From NCBI GenBank assembly GCA_016790225.1, contig JAEUOZ010000046.1, forward strand, positions 1 to 27,563: DNA of 27,563 nucleotides, read 5' to 3'. Origin of the DNA: Rubrivivax sp. Lineage in GTDB: Bacteria > Pseudomonadota > Gammaproteobacteria > Burkholderiales > Burkholderiaceae. This document shows, piece by piece, positions 16,378-23,732 of this stretch. The notes under the pieces were generated by a model that saw only the letters and a program-made list of their open reading frames with translations, was not told where the DNA came from and searched no databases. Position numbers and translations under genes: made by a program. Numbering within the stretch: position 1 is the first letter of the stretch; each line of letters starts with the position of its first letter.

Positions 16378-17118
16378 GCCGTCGCACTCCATCACCGCGC
16401 CGCCATCGCTGACCGCCACATGCTCGCGCCAGCGGAAGCCCAGGCTGGCCAGCGCCGCCTGCAGCGGCCGCGCCGATGGGCTGCAGCCGCCCATCGCTGC
16501 CTGGGCGGCAGCCGGCAGGAAGGCGGCATAGAGCAGCTGACGCGGCAGCAGCGCGGCCACGTGGCTGTCGAAGTGCGGCCCGTGGCTGCGGCGCGCGGTG
16601 GCCAGATCGCGACGGTGGAAATGCCAGCCCAGGCCCTGCCAGAAGGCTGATTCGCCCTGCGGCGTGCGCGGACCGGGCAGCTCGGCGATGAGCGCCGGCA
16701 GTCCGGCCCCGATGTCGGGCGCGCGAGCCCGCAGCACGGCATCGGCCAGCGCGCGCCAGAGCGACTCGGCCTGCGCGTCATCCAGGCCGGGTGCGATGGC
16801 CGGGCGGCTCAGGGCGTCGGATCCGGTGAGATCGTGGCCCAGCATCAGCGTGCGCTGGCGGCGGAAGAGCTGCAGTTCGGGCGCGGCATGCACGGCCCAG
16901 CCGAGGCGGTACCAGGCGTGCGGGACGCGCAGGCCGATCTGCCGTTCCAGGCTCAGGCGCGCCAGCGGCCGCTCTGGGGCCGCCTCGGCACAGGCCAGCC
17001 AGTGGCGTGGCGCAGGGTCGTCAAAGCCGGGTGGCGGCTCGCCGTGCAGGCTGATCAGTTCGGGCGTCAGCTCATCGGCCGAGGCCTCGCGGACGATCCA
17101 GGAGCCGGTCGTCTTCAT
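16369..17118 (-). CDS. Short AstA-like protein, candidate second subunit of arginine N-succinyltransferase
   Basis: The 249-residue product is a diverged relative of AstA. 'LERQIGLRVPHAWYRLGWAVHAAPELQLFRRQRTLMLGHDLTG' (in blocks) parallels the VHAS...LxLxxxLTG region. 'LIAELPGPRTPQGESAFWQGLGWHFHRRD' and 'LLPRQLLYAAFLP' parallel AstA's EMRG...SPFWxxLGxxFF and LMPxxPIYxxLLP blocks. Relative to AstA it lacks about 60 N-terminal residues and most of the C-terminal domain. Its ATG overlaps the astA stop as ATGA, so the two are translationally coupled. In Pseudomonas the enzyme is a heteromer of homologous AruF and AruG; by that analogy this could be a reduced beta subunit. A non-catalytic partner role is inference. 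An open frame extends upstream to 17526 but lies inside astA and is not protein-like. Confidence 0.72.
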   Translation of the reverse strand: MKTTGSWIVREASADELTPELISLHGEPPPGFDDPAPRHWLACAEAAPERPLARLSLERQIGLRVPHAWYRLGWAVHAAPELQLFRRQRTLMLGHDLTGSDALSRPAIAPGLDDAQAESLWRALADAVLRARAPDIGAGLPALIAELPGPRTPQGESAFWQGLGWHFHRRDLATARRSHGPHFDSHVAALLPRQLLYAAFLPAAAQAAMGGCSPSARPLQAALASLGFRWREHVAVSDGGAVMECDGSA

Positions 17119-18320
17119 GCGGCACCCCCTTCCGCGCCGGCCGGCCCGCTGCCCTGGGCCAGCGGCGCCGCGCGCAGCCGCGTGCCGGCCTCGGCGCCTG
17201 CGCTCGCCAGGCCCAGGCGCCCCGCGGCCTCGCTGTCCAGGCGCCAGTGACCCTGCGTCCAGTGTGCCCGTGCCAGCACGGCGCGAAAGCCCTCGCGCCG
17301 CGCCAGGGCCACCAGATGCCAGGGCGGCTGGCCGTGCCGCGCGCCCGGCGGCTGCCAGGCCGCCGGTGCCGCGCGCGACTGCTGCACCGTGCGCAGCATG
17401 GCCAGCCGCGCCTCGACGATCGGGCCGCCGTCGAAGATGTCCACGTAGGTCTCGCTGTCGAAACCTTCGTCCTGCAGGATGGCGAAGGGCAGCTCGGCCA
17501 CCGGGTTGAGCTGGCCGATCGCCCACTGCGCCTCTTCCGGCAGCAGGGGCACATAGATCGGCCCCTGCGGCATCAGTTCGGCGATGAAGGCCTTGCTGCG
17601 GCCCACGGCCAGTCGCTCGGCAGCCGGGTAGTCCATCTCGAAGAAGCGGCGCCCCACCGCATCCCAGAACGGGCAGCGGCCTTCGTCGTCGGCCAGGCCC
17701 GGGCTTTCCGAGGCGATGTGCGGCGAGAAGCGCTCCGCAAACTCGGCGATGAAGAGCAGCCGCGCACGCGACAGCAGCTGCGGCGCGACGCTGGCCTCAT
17801 AGGCCGGCTCGATGTAGAACGAGGTCAGCAGCGTGTGCCCGGTGAGGCTGTGGCACAGGTGCAGCGTGTGGATGCGGTTGCTCGCGCGCAGCGCCGGGCT
17901 GGCGTGCACGATGGTCTCGTTGCGGAAGCAGTAGAAGCGGTCGGCGAAGCCGGCGCTGGCGGCGATGCCGCAGGTGCCGATGACGGCCTGCCCCGCTGCG
18001 GCGTCTTCCAGCACGAAGAGGTAGATCTCTTCGCCGCTGGGCTCGTCGCTGCTGGCAAAGCTTTCGCAGCTGCGCTGCAGCCGGGCCGCCAGCGCGGCGC
18101 GGTCGGGTGGCAGCGTGGTGATGCCCACGGCGCTGGCGTGCGCCAGGCGCTCCAGCGCGTCCAGATCGGCCATCGTGGCGGCGCGCAGCACGAAGCGTTC
18201 GGGCGAGAAGGGCAGCGCGGGCGACGGCCTGGTCGCGGGCACGGGCACGGATGTCGGCGCGGGCATGGGCGCGCCGGCGGCGGGCGGGGCCGAAGAGGGG
18301 TCTGAGGCTGGGGCGGGCAT
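17115..18320 (-). CDS. astA: Arginine N-succinyltransferase
   Basis: AstA transfers succinyl from succinyl-CoA to the alpha-amino group of arginine, the first step of the AST pathway to glutamate. The family blocks are clear: 'LRAATMADLDALERLAHAS', 'GITTLPPDRAAL', 'EIYLFVLEDAAAGQAVIGTCGI', 'ETIVHASPAL', 'LHLCHSLTGHTLLTSFYIEPAY', 'LLSRARLLFIAEF', 'CPFWDAVGRRFFEMDYPAAERL', 'FIAELMPQGPIYVPLLPEEAQ' and 'VDIFDGGP'. At 401 residues it is longer than the usual 340. The extra length is a Pro/Ala-rich N-terminus of about 38 residues and a longer Ala/Gly-rich C-terminus. GGAGG about nine bases upstream supports the start at 18320. It lies 35 bases after argR and overlaps the aruG-like gene. It is cytoplasmic. 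Confidence 0.94.
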   Translation of the reverse strand: MPAPASDPSSAPPAAGAPMPAPTSVPVPATRPSPALPFSPERFVLRAATMADLDALERLAHASAVGITTLPPDRAALAARLQRSCESFASSDEPSGEEIYLFVLEDAAAGQAVIGTCGIAASAGFADRFYCFRNETIVHASPALRASNRIHTLHLCHSLTGHTLLTSFYIEPAYEASVAPQLLSRARLLFIAEFAERFSPHIASESPGLADDEGRCPFWDAVGRRFFEMDYPAAERLAVGRSKAFIAELMPQGPIYVPLLPEEAQWAIGQLNPVAELPFAILQDEGFDSETYVDIFDGGPIVEARLAMLRTVQQSRAAPAAWQPPGARHGQPPWHLVALARREGFRAVLARAHWTQGHWRLDSEAAGRLGLASAGAEAGTRLRAAPLAQGSGPAGAEGGAA

Positions 18321-18355
18321 GGCTCAGGGCCTCCGCTGAAGTGACATGTTGGGGT

Positions 18356-19345
18356 TCACGGTTCCTCCCGATGGGCTTTCCAGGCCGCGGCGCGCTGGCT
18401 GCGCTCGTCCCGCGGCGTGTGGCCGAAGCGCGCCCGGTAGGCATTGCTGAAGTGCGAGCCCGAGGCAAAGCCGCAGGCCAGGGCGATCTGCAGGATCGAC
18501 TGCCCGCTGTGCTGCAGCAGGCGCCGTGCGCGCGCCAGGCGCAGCTCGGTGTAGTGGCGGCTGGGCATGTCGTCCAGGTGCTGCTTGAACAGCCGCTCCA
18601 GCTGCCGCCGCGAGACGCCCACCAGGCGCGCGATCTCCTCGGTGGGCAGCGGCTCCTCGAGGTTGGCCTCCATCAGCGCCACCGCCTCGTTGACCTTGGC
18701 GCTCACCCCGCGCGAGCCGCCGCGCACCTGCTGTCGTTCGTCGCGTGCGCGCAGGCGCTCCAGGCCGAAATGCGCCAGCAGCGCCTGCACCAGCGCTTCG
18801 CCGTGTTCGCGGCCCAGCCACGCGATGAAGAGATCGATGCTGGCGGTGCCGGCCGCGCAGGACAGCCGGTCGCGGTCGATCTCGTAGACGCGGCTGGAAA
18901 ACACCGTGTGCGCGTGGCGCTCGCCCAGCGCGGCAACCTGCTCGTGCTGGGCCGTGGCGCGGTAGCCGCTGAGCACGCCGGCCTGCGCCAGCCAGGCGGC
19001 GCCGTTGCCGATGCCGCCCAGCAGCGCCGCGGCCGCAGCCTGCGCGCGCAGCCAGCGCGACAGCTCGGCTTCGGCGGCGACCGCCTCGCCCGGGGCGGGC
19101 AGTGTCTGGCTCACCACATGCGCCGCGGCCAGCGGCGGTGCGCTGGCCAGGCTGCCGTGCACGGCCACCCGCGTGCCGCAGGCGGCGCGCACGGCCTGGC
19201 CATCCAGCGAGAGCAGCAGCGCCTCGTAACGCGGCTCGCCCAGGGCTTCGTTGGCGGCGCCCAGGGCCTCGGCTGCGCCGCTGTAGGCCAGCAGCGAGTG
19301 CTGCGGCAGCAGCACGAAGGCGTGGCGGCGCGTCTGTGTGCTCAC
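18356..19345 (-). CDS. argR: AraC/XylS-family regulator of the Pseudomonas ArgR type (GATase-1-like sensor domain)
   Basis: The 329-residue protein starts at GTG 19345; the first strand of the sensor domain ('HAFVLLPQHSLLAYSGAAEAL') begins at residue 8, so little is missing. Residues 8-190 form a DJ-1/PfpI (GlxA-like) domain. Residues 215-320 form an AraC DNA-binding domain with two helix-turn-helix units: 'EIARLVGVSRRQLERLFKQH' and 'ILQIALACGFASGSHFSNAYRARFGHTP' in blocks. This architecture and the 'RDRLSCAAGTASIDLFIAWL' segment match ArgR of Pseudomonas, which senses arginine, activates aot and aru genes and represses some biosynthetic genes. Here it sits between cyanophycinase (45 bases upstream) and astA (35 bases downstream) instead of after aotP. 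This context supports arginine control; other GlxA-type regulators are less likely. Confidence 0.87.
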   Translation of the reverse strand: MSTQTRRHAFVLLPQHSLLAYSGAAEALGAANEALGEPRYEALLLSLDGQAVRAACGTRVAVHGSLASAPPLAAAHVVSQTLPAPGEAVAAEAELSRWLRAQAAAAALLGGIGNGAAWLAQAGVLSGYRATAQHEQVAALGERHAHTVFSSRVYEIDRDRLSCAAGTASIDLFIAWLGREHGEALVQALLAHFGLERLRARDERQQVRGGSRGVSAKVNEAVALMEANLEEPLPTEEIARLVGVSRRQLERLFKQHLDDMPSRHYTELRLARARRLLQHSGQSILQIALACGFASGSHFSNAYRARFGHTPRDERSQRAAAWKAHREEP

Positions 19346-19390
19346 GCAGGGGCCGGGTTCTGGCGCAGGGTGGCTCGGCGCGGCGCTCGT

Positions 19391-20677
19391 TCAGCGCGGC
19401 GGGACAGGGGCCGAAGCGGCGGTGCCCGTAGCGGCCGGCGCCGCGCCGCGGTCCGCCCCGGCGGGCCAGGCGCTGTAGACCGGCTGCGCCATGCGCACCG
19501 GCCCGATGTCCAGCCACAGGCGTTCGAAGCTGTGGTCGTCGCGTGTGGGGCCGCCGAAGGCGCGTGTCTGCTCGTCCAGCCCGATGCGCCACTCGAAGCC
19601 GATCGCCTGTGTCGGCCGCCAGGCCAGGCCCAGCGCCAGGCGGCCGTCGGCCTCGGCCGCATGGGCCAGGGCACCGACGATCAGGTTGTCGCCCAGGATG
19701 TCGCCGAAGAAGCCGGGCTGGCCCTGTAGCCGGCCTGGTTGCAGCGGCGTGCGCGTGGCGGGCGTGAGCAGGCGGCGCGCCTTCAGATCGAAGCGGTCGC
19801 CGCGGTCCACGTAGCTCAGGCGCAGCCCGCGCACGGCCAGCGGGGCGGCCTGCTGCACTTGCGCCGCGCTGCTGTCGATGATCAGCAGCCCGCGCGCGCC
19901 GATGGCCTGCACCGTGCCGTCGCGCAGCACCGCGGCGCTGTCTTCCTCGACGCCCAGGCCGAGCGGGCGCCCGCTTTGCAGCAGCACGCGCACGAGCCGC
20001 GCCACGCGGCCGCGCTTGAGGAAGTGCTGATCGGTCACCAGCTCCAGCGGCGCCAGGCCGAAGCCCGTGCCCAGCTCCTGGCTGTCCAGCGGGCGCAGCA
20101 GCGCGTCGAAGGGATCGTCCAGCCCGCGGATCGCGGTCTCGCTCATCACGGCCGCGCCGGCGCTGGTGCCGGCGATCACGCCGCCGCGCGCGAGCAGCGC
20201 GCGCAGCGCGGCCAGCACGGGGGTGTCGCGGCCCGCGGGGCGCAAGACGTCCATCAGGCGGTCCTGCTCGCCGCCGGTGAGCCACACACCTCGGGCGCTG
20301 TCGATCAGGGCCACCCAGCGTGCGTCGTGCGCGCGGGCGCGGGCATCGTCCAGGCTGCTGCCGGGCCAGCGCGGCGCAATCGGCAGCACCTCGGTCAGAG
20401 CGCCGCGGCGTTGCAGCTGTTCGGCCGTCAGACCTGCCGTGCGCTGCGGATCGGCGGAGGCCGTGGGCAGGATCAGCACACGCTGGCCGGGCCCGCCTGC
20501 GGCCTGCACGACGGCTTGCCACAGCGCCTCGTTGCCCTCCTTCACGGCGCCGCCCATCACCACCAGCGTGCCCGGCCCGGTGGGAACGGAGGGTGCGGCC
20601 TGGCCCAGCGCCGTGCCGGCCGTGACCATCAGCAGATACGGAACCAGCATCTGGCGCAAGGGCAGGGGCAAGGGCAT
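19391..20677 (-). CDS. Secreted cyanophycinase (peptidase family S51)
   Basis: The 428-residue enzyme should hydrolyse cyanophycin to beta-Asp-Arg dipeptides. Ser172 in 'GTSAGA' (170-175) is the nucleophile. Gln138 in 'GGEQDRL', and Asp216, Gln217, His218, Arg222, Arg224 and Arg227 in 'TDQHFLKRGRVARL', match the residues that line the cyanophycin pocket in cyanobacterial CphB, with the same spacing. This argues against a generic peptidase E. A hydrophobic leader (about residues 11-25, 'LVPYLLMVTAGTALG') indicates export, as in extracellular CphE enzymes. A C-terminal domain of about 150 residues follows the peptidase core and ends in a Pro/Ala-rich tail. The frame runs far upstream to 23971 antisense to the receptor gene, but only this part is coding. 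No strong ribosome site was seen; ATG 20650 is an alternative start. It is first in the operon with argR and astA. Confidence 0.9.
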   Translation of the reverse strand: MPLPLPLRQMLVPYLLMVTAGTALGQAAPSVPTGPGTLVVMGGAVKEGNEALWQAVVQAAGGPGQRVLILPTASADPQRTAGLTAEQLQRRGALTEVLPIAPRWPGSSLDDARARAHDARWVALIDSARGVWLTGGEQDRLMDVLRPAGRDTPVLAALRALLARGGVIAGTSAGAAVMSETAIRGLDDPFDALLRPLDSQELGTGFGLAPLELVTDQHFLKRGRVARLVRVLLQSGRPLGLGVEEDSAAVLRDGTVQAIGARGLLIIDSSAAQVQQAAPLAVRGLRLSYVDRGDRFDLKARRLLTPATRTPLQPGRLQGQPGFFGDILGDNLIVGALAHAAEADGRLALGLAWRPTQAIGFEWRIGLDEQTRAFGGPTRDDHSFERLWLDIGPVRMAQPVYSAWPAGADRGAAPAATGTAASAPVPPR

Positions 20678-20762
20678 GGTGTGCAGGGCGGCAGAGAGAT
20701 CGGATGTGGCTGCGCCCGCGCAGCCCCGTGAAGCGGCCGCGATGAGCGAGTCGGGCCGCATC

Positions 20763-20826
20763 TTGGCACCGATGCGACAGCGGGCCGAAGCGCAACTTGG
20801 CCATTTGCGACGCCGAGTTGCCGACA
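20763..20826 (-). promoter_or_regulatory. Candidate ArgR half-sites between cyanophycinase and receptor genes
   Basis: Reading the - strand toward cyanophycinase, three hexamers occur: TGTCGG (20826-20821), CGTCGC (20812-20807) followed after eight bases by AA, and TGTCGC (20779-20774) followed after nine bases by AA. The first two start 14 bp apart and the last two 33 bp apart, which differs from the 21-bp period upstream of aotJ. They lie about 90-150 bases upstream of the cyanophycinase start and within the shared 273-base divergent region. In GC-rich DNA such hexamers also occur by chance, so this is a suggestion only. Confidence 0.3.
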
Positions 20827-20950
20827 GACGACCGCACCCACCGGTGCCCGATAGGCAAGCACGGCCTCGCTGCCTAGAGTGGCTGCAAACCCGCCCGAGG
20901 CGGCGCCAGGCGCTGCCGCAATCCTGACACCAACCCCCCACCCACGCCGC

Positions 20951-23701
20951 ATGAACTGCCTGCCCCGCCCAGCCCGCGCAACGCGCCGGAATCGCCCCTC
21001 CGCCACCCGCCTGCACCCGGTCGCGCTGGGTGTCTTCCTCAGCCTCACGCTGCTGGCGGGCGCCCAGGCGCAGACGCCCGCAGCCGCGCCGGCCGCGCCG
21101 CAGCGCGTGGAGATCACCGGCTCCAGCATCAAGCGCCTGGCCGGCGAGACGGCGCTGCCGGTGCAGACCCTGACCCGTGAAGACATCGAGAAGAGCGGCG
21201 TCACCACGGTGGCCGAGCTGCTGCGCAACATCAGCGCCAGCTCCGCCAACCTGGCCGACGGCGCCAGCATCACCGACAACACCGGTGGCCAGCGCGGCTT
21301 CAACGGGGCCAACCTGCGCGGCCTGGGTGTGAGCAGCACGCTGATCCTGCTGAACGGCCGGCGCCTGGCCAACTTCGCGTCGCCGGGCGACGCTGCCGGC
21401 GTGGACCTGAACACCATTCCCGCCGGCGCGATCCAGCGCGTGGAAGTGCTCAAGGACGGCGCCTCGGCCATCTACGGCACGGACGCCATCGGCGGCGTCA
21501 TCAACTTCATCACGCGCAGCGATTACCGCGGCATCGATGTCTCGGCCTACGCCTCGGCCACGCAGGAAGGCGGCGCGGGCAAGCGCACCGGCACGCTGAG
21601 CGCCGGCTTCGGCGACGTGGCCAAACAAGGCTTCAATGTGTTCGGCGTGCTCGACGTGCAGCAGCTGGACAGCCTGCGCAGCACGCAGCGCGACTGGCTG
21701 ATGGCGCGCCCGCTGGCCGCCACCGTGCCCTACTACCTGAGCAGCCGGCCCTACCCGGGCAACATCCGACTGTCCGGCACCGCGGCCACGCGCAATGCGC
21801 AGCTGGCCGCGATCAATGCCGCCGGCTACAGCTTCACGCCGCCCGGCAGCACCACGGCCGTGCCCTACAACCAGCGCACGGTGAACCTCTTTGCGCCGGG
21901 CTGCAACCCGCCGGCTTCGGTCTTCACCACCGTCATCGGCACGCAGGCCTGCGGCTATGACTACATGGCCGACACCGAGATCTACCCCGATGCCGACAAG
22001 GTGTCCTTCCTCGGCCGCGGCGTGCTGGCGCTGGGCGGCGGGCATCAGCTGTTCGGCGAAGTGCTGGCGGCCCACGCCAAGACGCTGTATGTGCTCTCGC
22101 CCAACCCCACCTCGGTGACGGGCATCACCTGGGGCGCGATCAACCGCTACCTGCCGCGCCCGGTGACCCACGGCAGCAGCTTCGAGATCCGTTTCCGCGC
22201 CAAGGAGGCGGGCAACCGCAGCAACGAGGTCACCAGCGACGGCCAGCGCCTGGTGCTGGGCCTGGAAGGCACGCTGGCGGGCATGGACTACACCGTGGCC
22301 GCAAGCCACGCGGTGAACAAGGTGGCCGACCGTTATGTCAACGGTTATTTCCTGTTCAGCGAGTTTGCCACCGCGCTGCGCAACGGCGAGATCAACCCCT
22401 TCGGCCCCAGCCCCGACGCCGGCAAGGCGAAGATCGCCTCGCTGCGCGTGGATGACGTGGCGCGCCGGAGCAAGGGCATCACCAGCGGCGTGGATGCCAA
22501 GCTCAGCGGCACGCTGGGCAAGATCGACGGCCGCGAGGTGGGCATGGCCTTCGGCGTGGAGTTCAAGCGCGAGCAGCAGGACTTCACCCCCTCGGCGCTG
22601 CTGGTCAGCAACAACATCGCCGGCGACCGCGATTCCACCGGCACCAGCCCCGCGCTGCGCGCCACCAGCTACGCGCGCAACATCAGCTCCGGCTATGCCG
22701 AGGTCAACGCGCCCGTGCTGAAGGAGCTGGAGCTGCAGGTGGCCGTGCGCGCCGATCACTACGAAGGCGTGGGCGCTTCGGTCAACCCCAAGCTGGGCCT
22801 GCGCTGGCAGCTGGCGCCCCAGGTGCTGGTGCGGGGCTCGGCCGGCACGGGCTTCCGTGCGCCCAGCTTCAGCGAGCTCTACCGCCCGACGACCTTCGGC
22901 ACCAGCCCGGCCTTCCTCTTCGACAGCGTGTTCAACGCCTTTGATCAGTACCCCACGGAGCGCATCGCCAACCCGAGCCTGAAGCCGGAAAAGAGCCAGC
23001 AGTTCTCGCTGGGCATCGTCTTCGAGCCGATGCGCAGCACCTTGCTGAGCCTGGATTTCTGGCAGATCGAAAAGACCGATGTGATCAGCGATCTGTCGGG
23101 CAAGACCATCCTGGAGAACCCCACGCGCTACGCCGCCTTCATCAAGCGTGATCCGTTCGACGGCTACCCCACCCTCGTGCTGCGCAAGGAGAACCAGGGC
23201 GCGCTGAAGACCAGCGGGGTGGACGTGGAAGCTTCCTGGCGCGGCCAAGCCACGCCGATGGGCCGCTTCGGCGCCAGCCTCAGCGGCAGCTACGTCAGCA
23301 CCTACAAGCGCCAGTTCGGCCCGCAGGAAGCCTTCGTCAGCAACGTGGGCCGCTTCCTGAACGACCAGGTCATCCAGCGCTGGCGCCACCGTGTGGGGCT
23401 GGACTGGGAGCGCGGCGGCTTCGGCGTGGCCCTGGGCAACACCTTCTACAGCGGCTACACCGACGACAGCTACCTGCCCGACACGCAGCCGCGCAAGGTG
23501 GAGGCCTATTCGCTGTGGGACCTGACGGCCTCCTGGAAGCCCACCAAGGCACTGACCCTGCGCGGTGGTGTGCTCAACCTGCTGGACAAGGCGCCGCCCT
23601 TCTCCAACCAGAGTTACTACTTCCTGTCCACCTACGATCCCACCTACACGGATCCGCGCGGCCGTACGGCCTTCGTCAGCGTGGCCTATTCGTTCAAGTG
23701 A
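20951..23701 (+). CDS. TonB-dependent outer-membrane receptor next to cyanophycinase
   Basis: The ATG at 20951 gives a 916-residue protein with a basic N-terminus and a clear signal peptide ('VALGVFLSLTLLAGAQAQT'); an in-frame GTG at 20879 would add 24 unlikely residues. The plug domain is textbook: 'VEITGSSIKRLAGETALPVQ', 'EDIEKSGVTTVAELLRNIS', 'NLRGLGVSSTLILLNGRRLA', 'VDLNTIPAGAIQRVEVLKDG' and 'SAIYGTDAIGGVINFITR'. The barrel ends 'VAYSFK', slightly unusual in not ending on Phe. Two barrel Cys ('APGCNPPAS', 'GTQACGYDY') may form an extracellular-loop disulfide. It is transcribed divergently from cyanophycinase across 273 bases. Uptake of beta-Asp-Arg or cyanophycin fragments is a context-based inference; no ligand can be read from the sequence. 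Confidence 0.94.
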   Translation: MNCLPRPARATRRNRPSATRLHPVALGVFLSLTLLAGAQAQTPAAAPAAPQRVEITGSSIKRLAGETALPVQTLTREDIEKSGVTTVAELLRNISASSANLADGASITDNTGGQRGFNGANLRGLGVSSTLILLNGRRLANFASPGDAAGVDLNTIPAGAIQRVEVLKDGASAIYGTDAIGGVINFITRSDYRGIDVSAYASATQEGGAGKRTGTLSAGFGDVAKQGFNVFGVLDVQQLDSLRSTQRDWLMARPLAATVPYYLSSRPYPGNIRLSGTAATRNAQLAAINAAGYSFTPPGSTTAVPYNQRTVNLFAPGCNPPASVFTTVIGTQACGYDYMADTEIYPDADKVSFLGRGVLALGGGHQLFGEVLAAHAKTLYVLSPNPTSVTGITWGAINRYLPRPVTHGSSFEIRFRAKEAGNRSNEVTSDGQRLVLGLEGTLAGMDYTVAASHAVNKVADRYVNGYFLFSEFATALRNGEINPFGPSPDAGKAKIASLRVDDVARRSKGITSGVDAKLSGTLGKIDGREVGMAFGVEFKREQQDFTPSALLVSNNIAGDRDSTGTSPALRATSYARNISSGYAEVNAPVLKELELQVAVRADHYEGVGASVNPKLGLRWQLAPQVLVRGSAGTGFRAPSFSELYRPTTFGTSPAFLFDSVFNAFDQYPTERIANPSLKPEKSQQFSLGIVFEPMRSTLLSLDFWQIEKTDVISDLSGKTILENPTRYAAFIKRDPFDGYPTLVLRKENQGALKTSGVDVEASWRGQATPMGRFGASLSGSYVSTYKRQFGPQEAFVSNVGRFLNDQVIQRWRHRVGLDWERGGFGVALGNTFYSGYTDDSYLPDTQPRKVEAYSLWDLTASWKPTKALTLRGGVLNLLDKAPPFSNQSYYFLSTYDPTYTDPRGRTAFVSVAYSFK

Positions 23702-23732
23702 GGTGACGACGGCGGAGTTCGTTTGCAATGGC

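Noticed and set aside
18324..20858. Leftward open frame of 844 codons over argR and cyanophycinase.
   Set aside because: It is rich in Arg, Ala and Gly, shows no family motif, and lies out of frame with two clearly recognisable proteins.
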